From Gemmatimonadaceae bacterium (GTDB lineage Bacteria; Gemmatimonadota; Gemmatimonadetes; Gemmatimonadales; Gemmatimonadaceae), in contig JANYIN010000074.1 of NCBI GenBank assembly GCA_025362035.1, positions 62,001-126,000 of the forward strand: a stretch of DNA of 64,000 nucleotides. The letters run 5' to 3'. Numbering within the stretch: the first letter of the stretch is position 1; every line of letters starts with the position of its first letter. Positions 52,969 through 62,036 of the stretch are shown in pieces. The translations under genes and the position numbers were made by a program. A model generated the notes under the pieces. The model saw only the letters and a program-made list of their open reading frames with translations, was not told the origin of the DNA and made no database searches.

Positions 52969-55461
52969 CTACACGCGGTCAGGCTCGGTGCCGAATGGAT
53001 CGCCGGGAGGCGCCGCGAGTGCTGGGCTCGGCTTGGGCAATTCGCGGCGGTCGATCCACCGTGCAAAGTCGCCGGAGATGGACGACCAGTGCGCCCTGGT
53101 CATCGGGTCACCCGAGCCGGCCCTCTTCTGGGCCACGCCGCGTAGTCTGCCAATCTCGTACTCCGCCACCGCCCGTACCTCCGGAGCCGCATCAACATCT
53201 GCCGCCAGCAGCAGGAGCCGGTCGGCAACCGCGCGTTGCGTCACCCGGCGCAACGCGTCGTGCTTGGCATCACCGCGCGCGCCACGCGGCTCCCACGTGG
53301 CGGCGACGAGCGAGTCGATCGTTTCGTGGAGTGTGAGCATGTTTGGGGCACGCGACGCGAACGCCACGAGTCGCGCCGCGCGCTCCCGCTGCAGCATCCC
53401 GTCCACGATCATCTGTGCCAGAGTCCTCGCCGCCGCGAGTTCGTCGAACGCGGGATCGGTGTGGCCCCGGAATAGCTCGCCGACCGGACTGTCACTGTTG
53501 TTGACCGGGCCGCTGTACCCGCTCGGGCGCGGTCCCAGCAGGTTGAGGACGCTGTCGGGAATCGCGAGTTCAGCGGGCTGCAGTTGCGTTAGGAGAAGCG
53601 AGAGCGCCTCGCGTTGCCGCTCGCCGCCGATCAGCGTGGTGGCCGACTGCCCGTCGCCGCGCACCGCGTTGGCGTACTCCATTCCGCCCAGCGTCTTCGT
53701 CACGCCGTTCAGGGCGAACCGATGCCAGAAATACAGCGGCGCAAGTCGTTCCTGTAGCGTGGCGATGGGCTCCCCGACACGAATGTTGCGCAGCCCGAAC
53801 CTCGACAACGCGACACGACGCACCGCAGTCTGGCGTCGGAGAAACTCCACCGGCGACGACGCGTCGTCCCAGAGGTTGACGCGCGGGTCGCTGGCATAAT
53901 CGGGGCGCGCGTCGCCGTCGCTCAAGTAGAGGTAACCTTTCCTGAGCCCTTCGCTCACGATGGCCGCCAGCGAATCCTTCTCCGTTGCCGAGGGGAAGAT
54001 GCCATAGGCCCATCGCACCGCCCACACGTCGAAGTCACCAGGTCCGGAAGCGTACGCACTCGAAATGTCGATCTCGCCGTCCGGTGTGAGACGCACCCGC
54101 GGCGCCGGGTAGTCCATCACCGACGAGCGCTCATTGATGCTCGCGATGTAATTGTGGGACATACCGAGCGTATGGCCGACTTCGTGTGCGCTTACCTGCC
54201 GCACGCGCGCCAGGACGAAGGCGGTGTCAGCGACCGCCGCATCGGCGCCGAGTAGCGCCGCGTAGATGTTGTAGTCCGTCCGTGCGCGATGCGAATCCAT
54301 GCGCGCCATGCCCTTCAGGATCTCGCCAGTGCGGGGATCGCCGAGCGACCCGCCCACGGACCAGCCGCGCTCATTGCGGTTCTCCCATTGCACGATGTTG
54401 TAGCGCGCATCCAGCGGATCCGCCCCTTCGGGCAGATACTCGGCGACGAATCCGCCCGCGAGCCCGGCCCGATTGAAGGCTTCGGTCCAGAAGCGCACTC
54501 CGTCCAGCGTCGCCTGCTTCATCGGCTCGGGAATGCCTGGATCCACGTAGTAGCGAATCGGATTTCTGATCGGAGACCGGGCGTCACTTGAATTGGTGCG
54601 CTCGAGACGGTGGCGACCGATCCATCGCTGCTCGAGCGCATTCTGAATGGGCTGGCCGTAGTCCTTGAACGACATCCCGTAGAAGTTCACGCGCGGATCG
54701 AGCGCGCGCGGATGATAGTTCGTATCCGGAAGCGGCAGTAGCGAGACGTGCTGGCGCATAGTGAAGGCACGGCCGTCGGGGACGATGCGCGCGACGATGC
54801 CGCCGGGACGACCGGTGGTGGTGAATGTGAGTGAGACGTCAATTTCGGAATTCGTCGGATACGCCTGCGTGTGAGCGCGATCGATGGATGAGCGGTCGCG
54901 TGCTACGGTGTACGTTCCTTGATTCGCGCGGGCCATGGTCCCGGCGATGTCGTTCCAGTCGCGATACGCCACTTCGGTCAGGTCCACCAACACGCGTCCG
55001 CCCTCGTCCGCCAACACCGGCAACGACGCTACCGTGCTCACGGAAAACGCCTCGTCAATGCTTCGCTTGTGCGCGGCATTGTCCAGCGAAGTGCGGAAGC
55101 CCTGATTCTCCAGCACCATGAGCACCCGGTCGCCGTCCCGGTCGAAGCGCACTACCTGATCTTCGCCGCTCGCACCCCGATCCAGGCCGATCGGGTTCGA
55201 TCCGAATCCGCTGGCCAAGCTCACCCAGAACAATGCGTGAGTGGCGCCACTCGGCAGCTCCGCATAGAGTCGGCCCTGCTTCGAATCGACATAGAGCGGA
55301 ACGAAGCCTTCGCGACGTTCGAAGCCAACGGTTCGCGACGCGATCGTCGCCGCGGGCGCGCCCGATTGCGCCGGTAGCGAGCCGGGCGCGCCCTGCGCGC
55401 TGACACCGGAAGGAACCAGGATGACGACGGCCAGCAGCGTTACAACGATCAGCTTCGACAT
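52969..55461 (-). CDS. Exported zinc metalloprotease, DUF5117/metzincin type
   Basis: A protein of 830 residues with signal peptide (LIVVTLLAVVILVPSGVSAQ). The extended zinc motif HEVGHTLGMSH (residues 426-436) is a metzincin HExxHxxGxxH, with a Met-turn-like SSVMDYP downstream. The N-terminal DUF5117-like region (about 50-230) and the C-terminal helical part agree with a family of large secreted zinc proteases common in Gemmatimonadota, Bacteroidota and Acidobacteriota. The substrate is unknown. It is followed by fadN and preceded by the M61 gene with 32 bases between. Confidence 0.86.
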   Translation of the reverse strand: MSKLIVVTLLAVVILVPSGVSAQGAPGSLPAQSGAPAATIASRTVGFERREGFVPLYVDSKQGRLYAELPSGATHALFWVSLASGFGSNPIGLDRGASGEDQVVRFDRDGDRVLMVLENQGFRTSLDNAAHKRSIDEAFSVSTVASLPVLADEGGRVLVDLTEVAYRDWNDIAGTMARANQGTYTVARDRSSIDRAHTQAYPTNSEIDVSLTFTTTGRPGGIVARIVPDGRAFTMRQHVSLLPLPDTNYHPRALDPRVNFYGMSFKDYGQPIQNALEQRWIGRHRLERTNSSDARSPIRNPIRYYVDPGIPEPMKQATLDGVRFWTEAFNRAGLAGGFVAEYLPEGADPLDARYNIVQWENRNERGWSVGGSLGDPRTGEILKGMARMDSHRARTDYNIYAALLGADAAVADTAFVLARVRQVSAHEVGHTLGMSHNYIASINERSSVMDYPAPRVRLTPDGEIDISSAYASGPGDFDVWAVRWAYGIFPSATEKDSLAAIVSEGLRKGYLYLSDGDARPDYASDPRVNLWDDASSPVEFLRRQTAVRRVALSRFGLRNIRVGEPIATLQERLAPLYFWHRFALNGVTKTLGGMEYANAVRGDGQSATTLIGGERQREALSLLLTQLQPAELAIPDSVLNLLGPRPSGYSGPVNNSDSPVGELFRGHTDPAFDELAAARTLAQMIVDGMLQRERAARLVAFASRAPNMLTLHETIDSLVAATWEPRGARGDAKHDALRRVTQRAVADRLLLLAADVDAAPEVRAVAEYEIGRLRGVAQKRAGSGDPMTRAHWSSISGDFARWIDRRELPKPSPALAAPPGDPFGTEPDRV

Positions 55462-55493
55462 GGTGGGCGGGAATTTTGAGAGGGGTTCCGACG

Positions 55494-57308
55494 TTATCGA
55501 TCGGTGGTACCGTGCAGGATGCCGGCGCGAATACGAACCGCGCGAGCCGAGGCGGCCGGATCCTCTTCGAGGTGCGGCGTCGACGCGCCGTACGCCAGCG
55601 CCGCGCGAAGGGTGAGCGTATCGCCCCCGCGCATGACGACCAGCGGAAGTGAGGTTCCCGACGGACGGCCGGTGTAGCGCAGGCGGAACTTCACGCCGAA
55701 TTCCGCGTCCGCAATTGGGACGTCCCCCACGCTCACCAGCACGTCACCTGGCTTGACTCCCGCGCGCGCTGCCGTGCTGCCTGGCTCGATGGCGACGACG
55801 TGAATGGCACCAACGGTGTCCGCGGTCGTCGTGAGGCCGATGTGCGGCGTGCTGTCGGGCACCAGACGGAGACCGGCGATCGTGAGCACGGTGGGCCAGG
55901 GATACGGATCGCGACCATCGACGTATTGACGTTCAAACTCGTCGAAGCGCTTTCCGTTGGCCGCGCGACGCACCGCACCCCAGAAGTCCTCGTGGGTGAA
56001 ACCTCTGGCCTTCTTGTACGTGGTCTCGTAGAGCTCCCGCATCACGCCGTCCAGCGAGTGCTTGTTGTCGCTCGCCTCGCGAATCCCGATGTCGAGCATG
56101 AATCCGGCAAGCGACCCTTTGGGATAGTAGCTGTATTCAGTGCCGTCCTTCGGATGAATCCATGTATTGAGCGACGCGTCGGTCAGCGCGAACGGCACCG
56201 TCGCGGCGATCTCCGCGATCTTCGCCGCCGTGAGGGCGTAAAAGCCCCGGACTTCGAGCACGCCGCTTCGGACTTCCGCGAGGTCCGCGTAATAGTCCGT
56301 GATACCCTCGCTCACCCACAACCACGGGGTGGGTTGCGGCCGATCGTAGTGATAGGGGACCAGGTCCGCGGGGCGCAACCGCTTCACGTTCCACGAGTGG
56401 AAGATCTCGTGTGCGTACAGCGAGGGGATGAAATCACTACCGATGCCCTGGGCGCCCACCACATCCACGTGTGAGTTGGCGTGCTCGAGCCCACTCGCTC
56501 CCTGGTACGCGGAGTCGGCGATCTGCATGACCGTGTACGACTCCCACGGTATGTCGCCGAAGACCGCCGCCTCGACAGGAATCACGCGCTTGAGCTGGCT
56601 CCACGCCGTCGCCCGCGCCGCCTTCGCAACGCTTCCGGTGGGATAGGTGGCGTAACGCACCGTCCTGTTCGAGATCGTGGCGCTGTCGAGATCGAACTTG
56701 CCGACGAACACCGGCATGTCCACCAAGTCGTGGTAGTTCGTTGCGCTGTACGTCCGCGCTCCACTCGCCGTCATTCCGGTGGCAACCAGGAAGTCCGGCT
56801 CTGTCCTGATAATCACGGTCGATGCGAATTCCGGCGAGCGCCCTTCCGGGTAGAGGAAGAGATTAGTTCCGTTGAACAATGCGAAATCGGGACGTGTCCA
56901 CGACATGGCGTTGTCGAGCGTGTCGGCCACGATGGCGAACGAGACGATCACTCGGCCTGCTTTCGCGGGTCGAATGCGCCACGTGTCGTAGTCGAGCTTG
57001 TCCCAGCGCAGCGGAGCGTCGTTTTCCGTCGCGCGAAATCCGCTCACCGAGCGCGCAAAGTTACTGATCTCGTACGCTCCCGGCGTCCAGGCGGGAAGCG
57101 AGAGCAGGACGATCGCGTCGTCCGCCACTTCGAACGTGGTAGTGACCGCGAGCCGCCGAGCGAAGAGCGTCGCGCGATCAGCGGTGACCTCGTAACGGAT
57201 GCCGGTGATCGGCGCGGAAACAGCCGCGTCAGGCGCCTGACGCTGCGCGGGGAGTGAGGGAACGACGAGAGCGAGAAAGGCGAGCGAGGCGTGCGAAATG
57301 CGGAACAT
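55494..57308 (-). CDS. Exported M61 glycyl-aminopeptidase-like protease with PDZ
   Basis: A protein of 604 residues from ATG 57308, with signal peptide (ISHASLAFLALVVPSLPAQ). The zinc motif is HEIFH (300-304), followed by WLWVSEGITDYYADL with the third ligand Glu. A PDZ domain is near the C-terminus (about 490-580; VAIEPGSTAARAGVKPGDVLVSVGDVPI). M61 enzymes remove N-terminal Gly or Ala. Likely periplasmic or secreted. An extension to 57380 is in frame but adds no signal. Confidence 0.9.
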   Translation of the reverse strand: MFRISHASLAFLALVVPSLPAQRQAPDAAVSAPITGIRYEVTADRATLFARRLAVTTTFEVADDAIVLLSLPAWTPGAYEISNFARSVSGFRATENDAPLRWDKLDYDTWRIRPAKAGRVIVSFAIVADTLDNAMSWTRPDFALFNGTNLFLYPEGRSPEFASTVIIRTEPDFLVATGMTASGARTYSATNYHDLVDMPVFVGKFDLDSATISNRTVRYATYPTGSVAKAARATAWSQLKRVIPVEAAVFGDIPWESYTVMQIADSAYQGASGLEHANSHVDVVGAQGIGSDFIPSLYAHEIFHSWNVKRLRPADLVPYHYDRPQPTPWLWVSEGITDYYADLAEVRSGVLEVRGFYALTAAKIAEIAATVPFALTDASLNTWIHPKDGTEYSYYPKGSLAGFMLDIGIREASDNKHSLDGVMRELYETTYKKARGFTHEDFWGAVRRAANGKRFDEFERQYVDGRDPYPWPTVLTIAGLRLVPDSTPHIGLTTTADTVGAIHVVAIEPGSTAARAGVKPGDVLVSVGDVPIADAEFGVKFRLRYTGRPSGTSLPLVVMRGGDTLTLRAALAYGASTPHLEEDPAASARAVRIRAGILHGTTDR

Positions 57309-57622
57309 GTCCCGTGGGGTTCTTGCTTGAACGGTGATCGGGGCGTCGGCAGCCTTTCTTAGCGGCGGTCGGCCGCACAAGGTTGCAGCCGCGCGCCCGA
57401 CAAGATAGGGCGAAGCTACAGTCTAGACGTGCCCCGTCCACTGGGCACCGCTCGTGCATTGACCACCTGCATTGCGGTCGCGGGTCGTGGGCCGCACAAG
57501 GAACCACAACGAGTTACGAATATCGGGCACGACGTGAGTGTCCTCCATCGGGGACGAGACTGTCCACCTTGCGAGACTCCAGCGGAACGTGAAGCAGGAC
57601 TGGACCTGTCCGGAGCATGACC
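57309..57622. other. Divergent intergenic region, 314 bases
   Basis: It lies between the M61 peptidase (minus) and the DUF3300 protein (plus). One inverted repeat is visible: GTGCCC (57429-57434) / GGGCAC (57443-57448), arms separated by 8 bases. TTGACC at 57459-57464 could be a -35 but has no good -10. No gene was found. Confidence 0.4.
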
Positions 57623-58747
57623 ATGAAGAGCATATCTGGCTTTCTCGCTGTCGGGAGCCGTTCGCGCTACTCCTCAGCTCTGTTCACCCTCGTCGCGCTC
57701 CTGGGGTCTTCTCAGGCGACCGCCGCCCAGGTTCCCGTCAGGGGAGCACCACTCCCCGTCATGCCCCCCCCACCGGCGACGCCCCAACCGTCTTCGTACT
57801 ATCCCTCGGAAATCGATCGCATCGTGTCGCCGATTGCGCTCTATCCCGATCCGCTACTGGCGCAGGTGCTCACCGCCGCCACCTTCTCGTCGCAGATTCC
57901 GCTCGCATTGCAGTGGGTGGACGAACGTCGGGGCATGAGTGGCGCGCAGCTCGCCGACGCGCTCGCGGCCGAGCAGGTGTCATGGGATCCCAGCGTGCAG
58001 GCACTTGTTGCCTTCCCGACCGTGTTGCAGATGATGGCGTCGTCGATGCCGTGGACCACGGAAATCGGTGAGGCATTTATGGGTCAGCACGCCGACGTGA
58101 TGGACGCCGTGCAACGACTACGCGCGCAGGCGCAGCGCTATGGCTACCTTCAATCGACTCCCAACCTGCGCGTGACGCGCGCTCCGGTCATTGAGATCGT
58201 GCCCGTGGAGCCGGAGTACATCGTCGTCCCGTACTACGATCCCGTCGTCGTGTTTGCGCCGCCGCGCCCACGTTTCATCCTGTCCACGGCCATTTACTTC
58301 GGCTACGGCGTGCGACTCGGGTTCTGGGACGATCCGTGGGGATGGGGATACAGTGGATTCTATTGGCCCGCGCATCGTGTGATAGGTGCATATCCGGGCT
58401 GGGGCCGCGGGTATCGCGAGCCCTTTCGTCCCGCCTGGTACACGCCCCCGCGGGTCTTTGCGACGCCTCGTGGATACACCGATCCACGCGGGCGGTGGCC
58501 GGGTGAGGGACACGACCGTCCATCAGTCCATCCGTCCGCGCCGCCGGGCACTCTTCGTACGGCGCAGCCTCGACCCAGTATGGAAATACAGCGCGGACCG
58601 TCACATGGCATGCCCCGGCTCGAAGAGCCTCGGAGCGAACCGCAGCGGGTGGAAACGCCGCGGAGCGCCGGTCCCCGTCCCGCGCCTCGAAGCGGTGGGG
58701 ACGGTGGAACGCATGGTGATCGCGCCGCGAAGGCGCGTCCGCGATAG
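57623..58747 (+). CDS. Exported DUF3300-family protein
   Basis: A protein of 374 residues. A signal-like N-terminus (SALFTLVALLGSSQATAAQ) precedes the DUF3300 core (about 65-200): DRIVSPIALYPDPLLAQVLTAATF, ALQWVDER, SWDPSVQALVAFPTVLQMMA. After it comes an aromatic/Gly segment (FWDDPWGWGYSGFYWPAHR) and a disordered Pro/Arg-rich tail. The function is unknown. The start ATG 57623 has GGAG seven bases ahead; ATG 57617 is too close to it. Confidence 0.88.
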   Translation: MKSISGFLAVGSRSRYSSALFTLVALLGSSQATAAQVPVRGAPLPVMPPPPATPQPSSYYPSEIDRIVSPIALYPDPLLAQVLTAATFSSQIPLALQWVDERRGMSGAQLADALAAEQVSWDPSVQALVAFPTVLQMMASSMPWTTEIGEAFMGQHADVMDAVQRLRAQAQRYGYLQSTPNLRVTRAPVIEIVPVEPEYIVVPYYDPVVVFAPPRPRFILSTAIYFGYGVRLGFWDDPWGWGYSGFYWPAHRVIGAYPGWGRGYREPFRPAWYTPPRVFATPRGYTDPRGRWPGEGHDRPSVHPSAPPGTLRTAQPRPSMEIQRGPSHGMPRLEEPRSEPQRVETPRSAGPRPAPRSGGDGGTHGDRAAKARPR

Positions 58748-58918
58748 ACCGCGGATGACCCCCATCAGGGCGCATTGCGTCCGGGCATCCGGAATTCGCG
58801 GAGATGCCAACTGGCGTCCCGCGGGCGCCGCCCATCATATTCGGCCGGCTTCCCTGGGCTGATCTCGTGTCGATCGACCCGCGTTCACGAGACCAGACCG
58901 CGCGAAGGAGCGCCGAGC

Positions 58919-61129
58919 ATGACGCAGCCGAATGGCACGCCGGATGTAGAGCCGGGATCTTTTAGCTCGTACATCCCCTCGACCGAATCGCCGAAGGAAT
59001 TCAGCGTCGGCGCACTCGTTCTGGGCGTTGTACTGGGCTTGGTGTTCGCGGCGTCGAGCATCTACCTAGCGCTCAAGGTGAGCCTCACGGTCAGCGCATC
59101 CATACCGATCGCCGTTCTGTCGATCACGATCTTTCGCTACATCGCGCGCGCGTTTCGCGCCGCACCGGCGACGATTCTCCAGAACAATCTCGTGCAGACG
59201 ACCGGGTCCGCCGGCGAGTCCATCGCCGCGGGCATCGCGTTCACGCTCCCGGCTCTGCTGCTTCTTGGTTATGAGCTGCCGTGGATCAAGGTCATGGCCA
59301 TCGGCGTGGTGGGCGGCGTACTCGGCGTGTTGTTCCTCGTTCCCATTCGCCGCAGCTTGATCGTCAAGGAGCATGCGAACCTGAAGTACCCCGAAGGGAC
59401 GGCATGCGCGCAGGTGCTCATCGTCGGCGAGAAGGGGGGAATGCAGGCAAAGACGGTGTTCTTGGGCTTTGGACTTGGCGCGGCTTACAAGCTTCTGAAC
59501 GGCGGATTCCACGCGTTCCTCGAGGTGCCGAAACACGCATTCACAAAGGTCATGGCCAACGGCCAGACGCAGCTGTTTGGAGAGATCCAGGCGGAAATCA
59601 GCCCGGAGCTCACCGGCGTTGGTTACATTATCGGGCCGCGTATCGCCGGATACCTCTTCGCCGGCGGCTTGTTCTCCTTCTTCTGCCTCATTCCGGCCAT
59701 CAAGCTGTTCGGCGGCGGACTCACGGAGCCGATCTTTCCCGCCACCACGCTCATCAGGGACATGAACGCGATGGACGTGCGGTCGAAATACGTGTACTAC
59801 ATCGGTGCGGGCGCGGTGACGATGGCCGGCATGATCAGTCTCGCGAGGACCCTCCCCACCATCTGGAGTTCGCTCATCGCTGGCCTCGGGGACTTCCGCG
59901 GCGTGCGAAGCAGTGACGGGGTAGCACGGACCGATCGCGACCTTCCGATGGGTGTTGTTATCGTCGGCACGCTTGTGTGCCTCGCTGCGATGGTACTGCT
60001 CCCGCAAATCGGCATCAACATCGTGGGCGGCGTCATCGCACTGTTCTTTGCGTTTCTCTTCGTGACCGTGTCCAGCCGCATCACCGGACAGATCGGAAGC
60101 TCGGCCAATCCGGTGTCGGGAATGACTGTGGCGACGCTGCTCCTCACGTCCCTGATGTTCCTCGCCGTTGGGTGGGTGGGCATCGAATACCGGGTGCTCG
60201 CGTTGTCCATCGGAGGTGTAGTCTGCGTCGCCGCATCCACGGCGGGCGCGACGTCACAGGACCTCAAGACCGGGTTTCTCGTCGGCGCAACACCGCGCTT
60301 CCAGCAGGTCGGTCTCCTCATCGGCGTGACGGCCAGCGCACTCCTCGTGGGCGGGATCATCCAGTTTCTCAACGACGCCAAGACCACGATCGTCGCGAAG
60401 AGCTATCCTGGTGTCCACGTTTCCACCATCGAGCAGGGCGCGCGCTTCGCGCTGGCCAACGGGCGTCTTGTACCCGCAGCGGATGCGGGTGGCGCACCAA
60501 CGTATCGTGTCGGCCGTCTGTTTGAGGCCACCGGCCCAGCGATTGCCGGCAAGTATCTCGTGGACGAGGCCGGGGCCATCACGTACGTCATCGACCCTGG
60601 CGTGGGTGGGCACGAGCCAACCAATTACGACGGTCGAACGGTCGAAAAGCTGGACTCGCCCAAGGCACAGATCATGGCACTGGTTGTTGACGGTATTTTG
60701 ACCAAGAAACTGCCGTGGGGACTGATTCTCATCGGTGCGTTCCTGGCAATTGCAGTGGAAGTTCTTGGCGTTCCATCACTTCCGGTTGCGGTCGGCGTGT
60801 ATCTCCCCATCTCGACTTCGGCCGCGATGTTCCTGGGCGGCGTCATTCGTTGGCTCGTGGACCGACGGCTGACGCCGGCCGAGCGGTCGGGCGCTGACGC
60901 CGACTCCGGTCCGGGGGTCCTTCTCTCATCAGGTTTGATTGCCGGCGGCGCCATCATGGGTGTGGTTCTCGCCGGCCTGGCGGCACGGCACTACGATGAA
61001 CGGTTCGATCTCTCCAGGAATCTCGGTATCATCGCGACCAGCAACATCGCGTCGATTCTGGCATATTTGGTCTTGTTGGCAGTCCCGCTGTTCATGATTG
61101 CTCGTCGCCCTCGTAACGTGAACAGCTGA
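58919..61129 (+). CDS. OPT-family oligopeptide transporter
   Basis: A protein of 736 residues, about 14-16 hydrophobic helices. The N-terminal EFSVGALVLGVVLGLVFAASSIYLALK and LKYPEGTACAQVLIVGE are typical of the bacterial OPT (YSL-like) transporters of peptides or metal chelates. A non-membrane insert (about 505-610) lies before the last helices. AAGGAG is placed nine bases ahead of ATG 58919. A 7-bp inverted repeat, TCTCGTG/CACGAGA (58863-58869/58886-58892), is in the leader. Next to several exported peptidases, uptake of their products is a reasonable inference. Confidence 0.88.
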   Translation: MTQPNGTPDVEPGSFSSYIPSTESPKEFSVGALVLGVVLGLVFAASSIYLALKVSLTVSASIPIAVLSITIFRYIARAFRAAPATILQNNLVQTTGSAGESIAAGIAFTLPALLLLGYELPWIKVMAIGVVGGVLGVLFLVPIRRSLIVKEHANLKYPEGTACAQVLIVGEKGGMQAKTVFLGFGLGAAYKLLNGGFHAFLEVPKHAFTKVMANGQTQLFGEIQAEISPELTGVGYIIGPRIAGYLFAGGLFSFFCLIPAIKLFGGGLTEPIFPATTLIRDMNAMDVRSKYVYYIGAGAVTMAGMISLARTLPTIWSSLIAGLGDFRGVRSSDGVARTDRDLPMGVVIVGTLVCLAAMVLLPQIGINIVGGVIALFFAFLFVTVSSRITGQIGSSANPVSGMTVATLLLTSLMFLAVGWVGIEYRVLALSIGGVVCVAASTAGATSQDLKTGFLVGATPRFQQVGLLIGVTASALLVGGIIQFLNDAKTTIVAKSYPGVHVSTIEQGARFALANGRLVPAADAGGAPTYRVGRLFEATGPAIAGKYLVDEAGAITYVIDPGVGGHEPTNYDGRTVEKLDSPKAQIMALVVDGILTKKLPWGLILIGAFLAIAVEVLGVPSLPVAVGVYLPISTSAAMFLGGVIRWLVDRRLTPAERSGADADSGPGVLLSSGLIAGGAIMGVVLAGLAARHYDERFDLSRNLGIIATSNIASILAYLVLLAVPLFMIARRPRNVNS

Positions 61130-61173
61130 CGAGTCAGCCAACGCCCACTTGGCGGGCGATCAGTGAGGCGAAA

Positions 61174-61953
61174 ATGAGCGGCACGTTGATGCGGTGGGCC
61201 CGGGTGGCAACGAGTGTCGCGGGGTTCCTCGCGGCGGCGGATGCACCGACTTCCCTTACGGCGCAGCAGCCGTTCTCGACGCTCGTGGGGAGCGTCCGCG
61301 ATTCGGCTGGCCACCCCGTGCCCAACGCCGAAGTCCGGCTTACTGGCTCCGACGTGTTCACGCGCACGAACGACTCCGGCGGATTCCGTCTCCAGGGCCT
61401 GCCGCTGGGCATGGTCAACGTCACGGCGCGGAGGCTTGGCTTCGCTCCCGCGAGTTTCGATCTGAAGATGCGGCAAGGCCAGCGCGATTCGCTGGTGCTC
61501 ACGCTCACGATGCTGGCGCAGAGTCTTCCGGGCGTGGTGGCGATAGACGAGGCGATGGCGCGCTCGCAGCGGCTGCTGGCCGGTTTCTGGGCTCGTCGGT
61601 CGCAGGGCTTCGGCCACTACCTCACGCGAGAGGAGATCGTGCAGCGCGATGCGCACGAATTCACGGAACTCGTCCGCATGATCCCCAGCGTCAGCGTCCA
61701 GATACGGAGCGGGCGTCCAGTGGTCCGGTTTCCACGCTTCGGCCAGTCGGCGCTCCGGAGCGATTGCCCGCCGCTTTATTGGGTGGATGGCCAACGCCTC
61801 GAGAACGCCTCACCTGATGAATTCCCGCCGAACGACATCGAAGCAATGGAAGTCTATGCGGGGGCCGCGACCATTCCGCCCCAGTTCGCGCCTCGGATGT
61901 CGTCGTATACCTGTGGAGTTATCGTGATCTGGACGCGTCTCCCCGGACTATAG
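61174..61953 (+). CDS. Plug-only TonB-type protein with carboxypeptidase-regulatory domain
   Basis: A protein of 259 residues with signal sequence (to about residue 31, TAQQ). A CarboxypepD_reg-like domain (about 35-120; TLVGSVRDSAGHPVPNAEVRLTG, GFRLQGLPLGMVNVTARRLGF) is followed by a TonB plug-like domain (about 150-255; YLTREEIVQRDAHEFTELVRMIPSV, YWVDGQRLE, NDIEAMEVYAGAATIPPQFA). The protein ends where the 22-strand barrel of a TonB-dependent receptor would begin. Such barrel-less proteins recur in this phylum, and their role is unknown. Cys at 'SDCPP' and 'YTCG' may pair. Confidence 0.75.
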   Translation: MSGTLMRWARVATSVAGFLAAADAPTSLTAQQPFSTLVGSVRDSAGHPVPNAEVRLTGSDVFTRTNDSGGFRLQGLPLGMVNVTARRLGFAPASFDLKMRQGQRDSLVLTLTMLAQSLPGVVAIDEAMARSQRLLAGFWARRSQGFGHYLTREEIVQRDAHEFTELVRMIPSVSVQIRSGRPVVRFPRFGQSALRSDCPPLYWVDGQRLENASPDEFPPNDIEAMEVYAGAATIPPQFAPRMSSYTCGVIVIWTRLPGL

Positions 61954-62036
61954 GCCTTTTGTTTGAACCAAATTGCTCTGCATGGTCGCGGATGCTCGAT
62001 CCGCACTTTCGGTACTTCACTTGTTACCCACCCTTC

